This document shows positions 24,604-32,028 of a DNA stretch of 64,000 nt, one piece after another. The notes beneath the pieces were generated by a model. That model was not told where the DNA came from. It searched no databases and saw only the letters and a program-made list of their open reading frames with translations. Location: assembly GCA_964487745.1 (NCBI GenBank), contig CAZASG010000001.1:1-64000 (forward strand), written 5' to 3'. The stretch comes from Desulfolinea sp964487745 (GTDB taxonomy: Bacteria; Chloroflexota; Anaerolineae; Anaerolineales; Villigracilaceae). The stretch's first letter is position 1; the number at the start of each line of letters is the position of its first letter. The position numbers were made by a program, and so were the translations under genes.

Positions 24604-27129
24604 ATGCCCTTAGACGATCTTCTCCACCGCTGGCGCACGGATGTTCAAACTGCTCCCAATATCTCAACATGGCGCACCACCCCCGCGCGTACCGCTAAAT
24701 ACGCCCCCATCCCCGAAAATCTGCCGCAATCCCTAACGGATACCCTCCACCAGCGCGGAATCGACCAACTCTACAGCCATCAATCCCTCGCATGGGAACA
24801 CGCCCGCGCGGGAAAAAATATCGTTCTGGCAACCAGCACTGCCTCGGGAAAAACGCTCGCCTACAACCTTCCCGTTCTCGCTAATCTCACACAAAACCCC
24901 AACGCCACCGCCATTTACCTTTTCCCCACAAAAGCACTCACACAAGACCAACTCAACAACCTTCACTCGTTTAATCTTGAACTAGCAACATCCATCTACG
25001 ACGGCGATACCCCTGCATCCCATCGCCCCGCCATCCGCGAGAACGCTCGTATTCTGCTCACAAACCCAGATATGCTCCATACGGGGATCTTGCCCCATCA
25101 CACTAAATGGGAGGGTTTTCTTAGCAATCTGCACTATGTCGTCATCGATGAAATGCACACCTATCGCGGGGTTTTTGGTTCGCACGTCGCCAACGTCATC
25201 CGTCGTTTAAAACGTATCGCCGCTTTCTACGGCGCAAAGCCACAATTCATCCTTACATCAGCGACGATCGGCAACCCTGCTGAACTCGCATCGAATCTAA
25301 TCGAAGAACCCGTCGAACTGATCGACGAAGATGGCGCGGCGCAAGGCGAACGTCATTTCCTGATCTACAATCCGCCCGTGGTAGATGAAGCATTAGGGCT
25401 GCGTAAAAGCTCGCTCATGGAATCAATTCGGCTTGCTGGCGATTTATTCTTAAAAAATGTACAAAGCGTTGTCTTTGCACGTTCAAGACGAGCCGTTGAA
25501 ATTGTTTTGACACAGTTACGAGAGAATAGCGTTCCACCGCAGAGCGGATGGAACGAGAAGAAAGATTCTTCATTCATCATTCAAAATTCTGCATTAATAC
25601 GCGGCTACCGCTCAGGCTACCTCCCCGCCCAACGTAGAGAAATAGAAGCTGGATTAAGAGATGGTGACGTCCGTCTCGTCGTGGCCACCAACGCCCTCGA
25701 GCTGGGCATCGACATCGGTGGGTTGGGGGCGGCGCTGCTCGTCGGCTACCCGGGCGGGATCGCATCCACATGGCAGCAGGCGGGGCGCGCCGGTCGTGGC
25801 GATGACGCGGCGATCACGATTCTCGTCGCGTCTGATGGGCCGCTCGACCAGTTCCTTGCCCATCACCCCGAATATTTCTTCTCGCGTTCGCCTGAGCAAG
25901 CGCTTATCAACCCCAATCATCTCATTATTTTGCTCAATCACCTACGCTGTGCGGCCTTCGAGCTGCCCTTCAAAGAGTGCGACGGATTCGGCAATCTCGA
26001 TGCCGAGATGCTCGGGGATTTTCTCGAATTTCTTAGCGCGGGGGGCGAGTTACATGCCTCCAAGCAGGCATATTTTTGGATGGCCGACCAGTATCCGGCG
26101 GCGAGCGTTTCGCTCCGTTCTGCATCCCCCGAAAATGTTTTGCTACAAGTCCACGAGGGCGGCAATCCGCGCACGCTCGGCGAAGTCGATCTGGCATCGG
26201 CCACGTGGATGGTGCATCCGCGCGCCGTTTACCTGCACGAGGGCCAGCAATATTTTGTGCAGTCGCTCGATCTTGAGCAGAATGTGGCCGCGCTGATCCC
26301 CGTCGCGCTCGATTATTACACCCAGCCCCTGCGCCAAACCGAGATTTCGCTTCTATCGACCATCGAGCAGCGGGCGGGCTCGGCCTATGGCGAGCTGCTG
26401 GTGAGCGAGCAGGTGGCGGGTTTTCGCAAACGCAGTTGGGAGACGGGCGAAAATCTCGGCGAGGAGCCGCTCGACCTGCCCGAAAAGGATTTTGAGACCA
26501 CGGGCTATTGGCTTTCGCTCAACGAGAGCACGGTTGAAAAACTGCGCGCAACCGGCGCGTGGACGAACGATGCCAATAATTACGGGCCGCAGTGGGGGCG
26601 CATCCGTGAGGCTGTGCGGGCGCGGGATAACTTCACTTGCGCCATCTGCGGGCTACCCGAGGGCGAGCGGCAACATCATGTACATCATAAAATCCCCTTC
26701 AGAAATTTTGCCCATCGGGATGAAGCAAATCGGATGGAAAATCTGATCACGCTCTGCCCAAGCTGCCATCAGCAAGCGGAGCAAAACGTGCGGATGCGCT
26801 CGGGTTTGGGCGGCTTGGCCACACTGCTCGGACATCTTGCCCCGCTCTATCTGATGACCGATAACCGCGACCTCGGCGTCTTCTCCGACCCAGCCTGGCA
26901 AGCCGCCGATGGGATGTCCTCCGTTGTGCTCTACGACCAGGTGCCTGCAGGCATCGGCTTCAGCCAAAAACTCTTCGAAATGCAGGAGACCCTGCTCGCC
27001 AGCGCACTACAGTTGGTGAGCGAGTGTGGTTGTGATGATGGCTGCCCGTCTTGTGTGGGGCCGGGCGGGGAAAATGGCTCTGGCGGGAAGAGGGAGACGG
27101 TGGCGATTTTGAGGGAGTTGGTGGGGTAG
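24604..27129 (+). CDS. DEAD/DEAH helicase with DUF1998-like region and inserted HNH module (MrfA/YprA-like)
   Basis: An 841-residue superfamily 2 helicase of the MrfA/YprA/Hrq1 group. Motor motifs are STASGKT (about 79-85), VVIDEMHTYRG (about 181), TSATIGNP (about 218), ATNALELGIDIGG (about 360) and QQAGRAGRGD (about 388). The C-terminus has the four-cysteine cluster CGCDDGCPSC (about 808-817). An HNH nuclease-like module lies at about 665-725: CAICG, HVHHKIPF, NLITLCPSCH. That adds a predicted metal-dependent nuclease to a repair helicase. A repeat-derived segment is inserted near 308-332. A MrfB-like exonuclease gene lies about 5 kb downstream. Confidence 0.9.
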   Translation: MPLDDLLHRWRTDVQTAPNISTWRTTPARTAKYAPIPENLPQSLTDTLHQRGIDQLYSHQSLAWEHARAGKNIVLATSTASGKTLAYNLPVLANLTQNPNATAIYLFPTKALTQDQLNNLHSFNLELATSIYDGDTPASHRPAIRENARILLTNPDMLHTGILPHHTKWEGFLSNLHYVVIDEMHTYRGVFGSHVANVIRRLKRIAAFYGAKPQFILTSATIGNPAELASNLIEEPVELIDEDGAAQGERHFLIYNPPVVDEALGLRKSSLMESIRLAGDLFLKNVQSVVFARSRRAVEIVLTQLRENSVPPQSGWNEKKDSSFIIQNSALIRGYRSGYLPAQRREIEAGLRDGDVRLVVATNALELGIDIGGLGAALLVGYPGGIASTWQQAGRAGRGDDAAITILVASDGPLDQFLAHHPEYFFSRSPEQALINPNHLIILLNHLRCAAFELPFKECDGFGNLDAEMLGDFLEFLSAGGELHASKQAYFWMADQYPAASVSLRSASPENVLLQVHEGGNPRTLGEVDLASATWMVHPRAVYLHEGQQYFVQSLDLEQNVAALIPVALDYYTQPLRQTEISLLSTIEQRAGSAYGELLVSEQVAGFRKRSWETGENLGEEPLDLPEKDFETTGYWLSLNESTVEKLRATGAWTNDANNYGPQWGRIREAVRARDNFTCAICGLPEGERQHHVHHKIPFRNFAHRDEANRMENLITLCPSCHQQAEQNVRMRSGLGGLATLLGHLAPLYLMTDNRDLGVFSDPAWQAADGMSSVVLYDQVPAGIGFSQKLFEMQETLLASALQLVSECGCDDGCPSCVGPGGENGSGGKRETVAILRELVG
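25527..25597 (+). repeat. Hairpin-rich in-frame insertion in the helicase gene
   Basis: Two adjacent hairpins inside coding sequence: CGTTCCACCGC/GCGG-A-TGGAACG (25530-25555) and GAAGAA-AGA-TTCTTC (25557-25571). An AT-rich stretch TTCATCATTCAAAATTCTGC follows. The encoded Asn/Ser/Lys-rich peptide sits where helicases of this family usually have only a short loop before the YRSGYLP-type motif. Confidence 0.55.
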
Positions 27130-27164
27130 AATAGTAACCATTCTAAACGAAGGTGGTAATCGCA

Positions 27165-27977
27165 ATGGAAGATGTACAATTTTTCTTGAGATATGGATGG
27201 AAAAGCATTTGGAAACAAAAGACTATTTGGATATTTAGCTCTCTTCCTCTTCTAAGTGAATTCTTTCAATATTCTCAATTAAGAAATGATAGAACTTTAT
27301 CAGACGCAATTTTATTTTTTGCAATAACCTTTATCCCTATTCTATTATTTTTTGTTAGTTACATTGGAGTACCGTACCTTGCTTACTCATTTTCAATAGG
27401 CAAGTCAGTTACAGTTCCTGAGACTTTAACAGCAATAAAGAAGTTCTCTGGACGAGTAATAGGATGTTCATGTTTAGGAACAATTTTACTTTCTCCACTT
27501 ATTTTCTTGATGTTATACCTCTTTATCAACGATCCTAATGAAGTTCCCCAACTAACCGATAACATGATCTTGGTAGCTATTCCTTTTTCAATCTTCAACG
27601 CTTTATGGGATTTTACGATATTCAGTTTCTTCGCAAATGATTGGGGGATTCAGCAAGGCGTAAAAGAAGCTTGGGCGCTTTTTTCGAAAAACTTTTTAGT
27701 CCTTGCGTTCTTAGGAATACTATTAATAATCCTGTTTAGACTCTTTGACACCATTTCTGGAATATTAACTCTAATTATTCAATCGGGGTTTGATAGTGAA
27801 GCGTTTCGTGATTTCAGTTATTTAATTCCATCTGCTTCACTTAATAACAACTTATTATTTGAATTTTTAAGTGGAATCAGCTCTATCATCTATTCTGCAT
27901 TTAGTGCATCTGTGTTTGTCCTAACTTATCTAAAATATAGTGGTGCTAAAATCCATGAGAATGTATTCAACAAGTAA
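27165..27977 (+). CDS. AT-rich multi-pass membrane protein of unknown function
   Basis: A 270-residue protein with about five or six hydrophobic helices (for example IFSSLPLLSEF, AILFFAITFIPILLFFVSYIG, CLGTILLSPLIFLMLYLF, VLAFLGILLIILF). It has no recognised catalytic motif; the overall look recalls uncharacterised DUF-type membrane proteins with a C-terminal YLKYSG segment. ATG 27165 follows AAGGTGG; an upstream in-frame GTG at 27153 overlaps that site. Base composition is strikingly AT-rich beside the GC-rich helicase end, suggesting recent acquisition. Confidence 0.7.
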   Translation: MEDVQFFLRYGWKSIWKQKTIWIFSSLPLLSEFFQYSQLRNDRTLSDAILFFAITFIPILLFFVSYIGVPYLAYSFSIGKSVTVPETLTAIKKFSGRVIGCSCLGTILLSPLIFLMLYLFINDPNEVPQLTDNMILVAIPFSIFNALWDFTIFSFFANDWGIQQGVKEAWALFSKNFLVLAFLGILLIILFRLFDTISGILTLIIQSGFDSEAFRDFSYLIPSASLNNNLLFEFLSGISSIIYSAFSASVFVLTYLKYSGAKIHENVFNK

Positions 27978-28027
27978 AAGCTACTCATCACCTAGATAGG
28001 CAACGGCAACTCAATAACAGGAAAAAA

Positions 28028-28558
28028 ATGAAATCTCCAGCAAAAGGCACCGAAAAGTACAAACACTCTATTTCGGTCAGCCAAAAGATCGAGGCTTCTC
28101 CTGAAGAGATTTGGGCTGTTATCACCAAACCAGGCAATCTGGAAGACTGTCATCCCTTTTGCGAGCAAAATCCTGTCATCAAATGGCCCGGCGTTGGGGC
28201 AAAAGACACCATCCACTATTACAGCGGATGGGTCATGCAGCGAGAATTCGTAAACTGGATCGAGGACGTAGGCTACGATCTCGTCATCGGCAGGGAGGGC
28301 GGCAGTCAATCTTATGTTTCATGGCGCATCACGGAGGAAGAAGATGGCACAGGCACTTTGACGATCACGATTTACCCTCAGCCTTTGAAAAATATCCCCG
28401 CGATGCTGCAATGGATTCCGTATTTCGGTATCATTCGCCCAGCGCTAAAAAGCTACCTTGAATCCGTGCTAAAAGGCTTTGAATGGTTCATCACGACGGG
28501 GGAGCCTGTGCGTAAAAATCAATTTGGTTCGCATAAGTGGTTCTCGATGGATGATTGA
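28028..28558 (+). CDS. SRPBCC (START-like) family protein
   Basis: A 176-residue soluble protein with the helix-grip fold of polyketide cyclase/START-like proteins. The N-terminal strand HSISVSQKIEASPEEIWAVIT is the diagnostic opening, then PGNLEDCHPF, WRITEEEDGTGTLTITIYP and a long C-terminal helix (LKSYLESVLKGFEWFI). Such proteins bind hydrophobic ligands in a deep pocket. No ligand can be inferred. It sits in a run of small accessory genes on the plus strand. Confidence 0.85.
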   Translation: MKSPAKGTEKYKHSISVSQKIEASPEEIWAVITKPGNLEDCHPFCEQNPVIKWPGVGAKDTIHYYSGWVMQREFVNWIEDVGYDLVIGREGGSQSYVSWRITEEEDGTGTLTITIYPQPLKNIPAMLQWIPYFGIIRPALKSYLESVLKGFEWFITTGEPVRKNQFGSHKWFSMDD

Positions 28559-28608
28559 AGCTCATACCTTGACAGACCCTATCTCACCCCTTCTTATCTG
28601 GAGAAATT

Positions 28609-29052
28609 ATGAAAGCTGAAGAACATTATCAAGCTTTAGAGAATATGTACCTGGCTGCTCCAATCAATATGATCTATGAACCAAAAATAAAAGTTTCCCA
28701 TGAGAGAGCCGAGATCTCTATCGCCATAAAAGAGGTTTTCTTTCATGCGGCGAATGCAGTCCATGGTTCTGTTTACTTCAAAATGCTTGATGATGCAGCA
28801 TATTTTGCTGTTAATTCAATTGTCTTTGAGACCTTTGTGCTAACGAAAAAGTTCACGACTGATCTTAAACGCCCCATATCTTCGGGATTGATGAGTTCCA
28901 TTGGCAAAGTTCTTGGCATAACTAAAAATGAGATCATGGCAGAATCAGCCGTCTATAACGGTGATGGAAAAGAGATCGGGCGAGGCAGCGGAATATTTGT
29001 TAGAGGAAAACATCCACTGATTGATATTCCAAGTTACCGTGGAGAAAAATAA
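28609..29052 (+). CDS. PaaI-like hotdog-fold thioesterase
   Basis: A 147-residue protein with the 4HBT/PaaI pattern: HGSVYFKMLDDAAYFAVNS (about residues 52-70) carries the catalytic-helix start, followed by long antiparallel strands (KKFTTDLKRPISSGLMSSIG, NEIMAESAVYNGDGKEIGRGSGIFV). Family members hydrolyse acyl- or aryl-CoA. The HGxxxxxxDDA arrangement with acidic residues is consistent with activity. CTGGAG lies upstream of the ATG. No pathway context is visible. Confidence 0.85.
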   Translation: MKAEEHYQALENMYLAAPINMIYEPKIKVSHERAEISIAIKEVFFHAANAVHGSVYFKMLDDAAYFAVNSIVFETFVLTKKFTTDLKRPISSGLMSSIGKVLGITKNEIMAESAVYNGDGKEIGRGSGIFVRGKHPLIDIPSYRGEK

Positions 29053-29082
29053 TCCCTTAAGTTACACATTGGGATGGACAAA

Positions 29083-29613
29083 ATGATAGCAATTCGCACA
29101 CTAAAAGAAATTGAACTCCCCCTCATCTGGACAATTGATCGCGCCGAAGTAATTGAGAATATCTACTACTTCCGTGACGGAGAACTTGTCCTTGAGCCCG
29201 AGCATTACGATATGCAAGGTTGGTCGCCCGGCGAGCAGGAGCATTATCATCCGCATCTCGAAGATTGCTTCGCGCGCGGCGGTCACTTTTGGGGGGCGTT
29301 TGATGGAGAGAAATTAGCTGGGGTGGCGGTACTTGAAGAGAAGTTCATTGGCAGCGAGAAAGACACGCTCCAACTTAAATTTTTGCACGCGAGCAGCGGC
29401 TATCGCAAACAAGGCTTGGGGCGCAGACTCTTCTCCGTCGCAGCCGAACAAGCCAGGGGCATGGGCGCTGCGAAGATGTATATCTCATCCACGCCGTCGG
29501 AGAATACAGTCCACTTTTATTTCCATCTTGGCTGTCGGCTGGCAGAAGAGATCAACCCCGAACTCTTTGCCTTTGAGCCGGATGATATTCATTTAGAATT
29601 TGTCCTCGGATAA
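29083..29613 (+). CDS. GNAT family N-acetyltransferase
   Basis: A 176-residue acetyltransferase. The acetyl-CoA pyrophosphate loop is GYRKQGLGRRLFSVAAEQA (about residues 104-122, Q/RxxGxG/A type). The C-terminal AAKMYISSTPSENTVHFYFHLGCRL is the usual final strand and helix with the Asn/Tyr positions. An in-frame ATG at 29074 is the alternative start. A truncated second copy of its C-terminal half lies at 30085-30279, so the gene was locally duplicated. Substrate unknown. Confidence 0.85.
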   Translation: MIAIRTLKEIELPLIWTIDRAEVIENIYYFRDGELVLEPEHYDMQGWSPGEQEHYHPHLEDCFARGGHFWGAFDGEKLAGVAVLEEKFIGSEKDTLQLKFLHASSGYRKQGLGRRLFSVAAEQARGMGAAKMYISSTPSENTVHFYFHLGCRLAEEINPELFAFEPDDIHLEFVLG

Positions 29614-29661
29614 CAAAAATGCTAGACTATTTTTATCTGATGACACAATACTTATATCTCA

Positions 29662-30045
29662 ATGCATACCGCCAATAAGAAAACCACGCACGATACCTAC
29701 GCCCCTTTCTGGGCCGCTGGTTTAGTTCTTTTATGCGGGACTGGATTAGCTACAGTGTGGATTAAAGGATTAGGACCCTTTTGGCATGGGTATGTATTAG
29801 ATATGACTGGTCCAGCTTGGAATTACATTTTGTTTCGGGGTCTTCATACATCTTATGCCGAAAACGCATGGACACGATTTTTTACTGCCAAACGAACTTT
29901 AGCCATATTTCTATTAGTTTGTTTTGGCATTGAAGGTGCACAGTATTTTAATTTGTATGAGGCTACCTTCGACCCATTGGATTTTCTTGCCTATATTTCG
30001 ATTCTAATCCCATTATTTCTTTTGGATTTAAGGCTCTCAGATTAG
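29662..30045 (+). CDS. Small membrane protein, VanZ/DUF2809-like
   Basis: A 127-residue protein with about four hydrophobic segments (PFWAAGLVLLCGTGLATVW, GPAWNYILFRGL, LAIFLLVCFGIEGAQYFNLY, PLDFLAYISILIPLFLLDL). The pattern of an acidic residue in a late helix followed by a D-x-x-D-F-L-A-Y segment recalls VanZ and DUF2809 proteins; assignment is tentative. It separates an intact GNAT gene from a decayed copy of it. No Shine-Dalgarno sequence is evident. Confidence 0.6.
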   Translation: MHTANKKTTHDTYAPFWAAGLVLLCGTGLATVWIKGLGPFWHGYVLDMTGPAWNYILFRGLHTSYAENAWTRFFTAKRTLAIFLLVCFGIEGAQYFNLYEATFDPLDFLAYISILIPLFLLDLRLSD

Positions 30046-30084
30046 GGGCTGGAGCTTAATGACCAGTAAACGTTTCGTTTTCCA

Positions 30085-30279
30085 AGATCGCTATTCGTAA
30101 ATCAAAAAGCGGCCGAGATCGCCCGGTTGCTGGGTATGAAGAAAATGTATATCTCGCCCATCCCATCGGAGAATACGGTCAACTTTTATTTTCATCTCGG
30201 CTGTCGATTGGCAGAGGAAGTCAACGAAGAGCTCTTTGCCTTTGAGCCAGAAGATATACAGTTGGAGTACCTTCTCTAA
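30085..30279 (+). pseudogene. Truncated GNAT acetyltransferase copy
   Basis: In one frame this encodes about 64 residues ending at TAA 30277. KKMYISPIPSENTVNFYFHLGCRLAEEV and LFAFEPEDIQLE match the C-terminal half of the intact GNAT protein at 29083-29613 almost residue for residue. The N-terminal half is missing and there is no start codon with a ribosome binding site. It is a partial duplication or the remnant of a second acetyltransferase. Confidence 0.85.
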
Positions 30280-30284
30280 AATGC

Positions 30285-30316
30285 AAAAAAGGGCTGAGAA
30301 ATCTCAGCCCTTTTTG
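30285..30316. terminator. Bidirectional terminator
   Basis: Stem GGGCTGAG/CTCAGCCC (291-298 with 303-310 of this kilobase) flanked by AAAAAA and TTTTTG. It can serve both the plus-strand accessory genes and the minus-strand DUF5667 gene. Confidence 0.9.
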
Positions 30317-30331
30317 TTTATTCTATACTAC

Positions 30332-31402
30332 TTAGGAAATAGGGGTGGGAATAGCCGTCGGTGGAACGCAGATCTGCCCGTTCAGCCCGTAGACCGGACC
30401 CTGGCTTTCACCCTGACCGTCTCCATCTCCTTGTCCTTTACCTTGCCCACCGCTGCCCTGTCCGCCAGAGCCAGCTTTTGCAAGGGATGCGTAATAAGCG
30501 GCACAGGGATCTTCGCCCTGATTCTGGAACTGCTCGCCTGTTTCCCCTGCGTTCCCTTCGCCGGGAGCGGTTTCCGGTTGACCGGAGCCATCAGCAGGAC
30601 CTTGTCCTTGGGATTCACCCTGGTTCTGTCCCTGGCCTGGGTCTTCAGCAGGGCCACCCTGTCCTTGATCTTGACCTTGCCCCTGTCCTTGATCCTGGTT
30701 CTGGCCTTGTCCTTCTCCGGCACCAGCTTCGCCACCAGCAAGCATTAATTGAATTTGAAGGGCTGCGCGAGTCTGTTGCATGAGCATTGCCGCATCTTCA
30801 GGCGCGTGTTCCTGCAAGTTGAGCATGCGCTGCATCTGGTTCTGGATCATATTCTGGACTTTGAGTTTGGCTTCGCCATCCAACTCCCCAGCCAGTTGGA
30901 CCGCCATTTGAGTCTGCTGGGCAAGTTGCAGCATATTTTCGGCGGTCGGTTCCACGCCTTCGTTCATCATCGTCTCGATCTCATCGCCACGGCGCTGTGC
31001 AAATTGTAGTGCCAACGCAAAGGCGTCATCGGGTTCTCCGGCCATATTCATGCGGAATTCTTCACTATATAGTTTCACCGGGTAGAGCGTCTCATTGGGT
31101 AAGCTATCTTGCGCTGCATAAACCGTTCCTGCCCCGCCCCCAAACATGAGAGCCAAAACGGCAAGTATAGAAGCTAAAGTGGTCATACGTTTTTTCTCCT
31201 TTGGTTTCTGAGATTTGTCAAACCACTTTTTAAGACGCAAAACGGGGTTACGAGATACGGCTTGGGAACGGAGCTCAACTGCCTGGGACAAAAATTGCGC
31301 TCTGCCTTGGGCAGCACGCCGCGGGTCACGTGCGGGTACGTCGCGCAAAGCATCCAGTTCCGCTTCCAGTTTCGGGTCAATTTGATTTTCAGTCTTCATC
31401 AT
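30332..31402 (-). CDS. DUF5667 membrane protein, probable anti-sigma partner with Gly/Gln-rich tail
   Basis: A 356-residue single-pass protein. The charged N-terminus (1-75, rich in Arg/Glu) is probably cytoplasmic. One transmembrane helix follows (about 75-97, ASILAVLALMFGGGAGTVYA). The extracytoplasmic DUF5667 domain (about 98-230; LPNETLYPVKLYSEEFRM, many Met/Gln heptads) leads to a long low-complexity tail of Gly-Gln-Gly repeats (about 230-330) and a Pro end. The start overlaps the ECF sigma gene by 14 nt. By position it likely senses envelope state and restrains the sigma factor; no ZAS-type Cys motif is visible. Confidence 0.82.
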   Translation of the reverse strand: MMKTENQIDPKLEAELDALRDVPARDPRRAAQGRAQFLSQAVELRSQAVSRNPVLRLKKWFDKSQKPKEKKRMTTLASILAVLALMFGGGAGTVYAAQDSLPNETLYPVKLYSEEFRMNMAGEPDDAFALALQFAQRRGDEIETMMNEGVEPTAENMLQLAQQTQMAVQLAGELDGEAKLKVQNMIQNQMQRMLNLQEHAPEDAAMLMQQTRAALQIQLMLAGGEAGAGEGQGQNQDQGQGQGQDQGQGGPAEDPGQGQNQGESQGQGPADGSGQPETAPGEGNAGETGEQFQNQGEDPCAAYYASLAKAGSGGQGSGGQGKGQGDGDGQGESQGPVYGLNGQICVPPTAIPTPIS

Positions 31403-31931
31403 CTTTATCCAATAGAATTCGTTTTAGAGCTGCCACCGCGCGCTGCTGCAAAGATTTAACGGCACCAACAGGTTTTCCCAGCATCGCTGCAACTTCGGCG
31501 TTTGCCCAACCTTCAAAATATTTCAAACTGATAACAGCCCGTTGGTCGGGAGTCAATAATTTAAGCGCGGCGCGCGCTCGGCGTATCTGTATTGAATCAA
31601 AAGCTTCGTTTTCAGGATTATCCCGTGCAGCTACAGAAAGCGCATGGTCGATCGGCTGTGTTTCGGGAGCACCACGCCGATAATAATCGGTGATCCAATT
31701 ATGGGCGATCCGGAATAGATAAGCTTGCAAATACTCACGCGGTCCTTTGCCATTATTCAATGCCGATAAAAAGCGCGTAAAAGTCTCTGAAACACAATCT
31801 TCCGCCAAAAGCACATCGCCCAGCAGGCGCAAGGCATAGCGGTAGATGGCTTCATTGTGGGCATCGTAGATCTGTGCCAGAGCTTGCCCCTCCAGCCGAC
31901 GGGCGCGTTGGATTAATTCAGCTTCGTTCAC
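31389..31931 (-). CDS. ECF-family RNA polymerase sigma factor
   Basis: A 180-residue sigma-70 family protein with only regions 2 and 4. Region 2 includes IYRYALRLLGDVLLAEDCVSETFTRFL and AYLFRIAHNWITDYYRR (about 28-88). Region 4 includes LTPDQRAVISLKYFEGWANAEVAAMLGKPVGAVKSLQQRA (about 127-166) with its helix-turn-helix. It directs polymerase to an alternative promoter set, probably envelope-related because its overlapping neighbour is a membrane DUF5667 protein. It is first in the two-gene operon. Confidence 0.93.
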   Translation of the reverse strand: MNEAELIQRARRLEGQALAQIYDAHNEAIYRYALRLLGDVLLAEDCVSETFTRFLSALNNGKGPREYLQAYLFRIAHNWITDYYRRGAPETQPIDHALSVAARDNPENEAFDSIQIRRARAALKLLTPDQRAVISLKYFEGWANAEVAAMLGKPVGAVKSLQQRAVAALKRILLDKDDED

Positions 31932-32028
31932 AAGTCAACTCACTTTTTATGACGCGAAAAAACACGTATAGATACGCCCCAGTGTACAACAAAAGCGATT
32001 TTCGCGTCAATCGGCTATAATCTCCGGG

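Noticed and set aside
27153..27164. Upstream GTG start for the AT-rich membrane protein
   Set aside because: It overlaps the AAGGTGG that serves ATG 27165 as ribosome binding site.
30420..30730. Repetitive DNA in the DUF5667 gene considered as a CRISPR-like or tandem repeat array
   Set aside because: The repetition is codon-level (Gly/Gln) with no constant repeat or spacers. It is a low-complexity protein tail.
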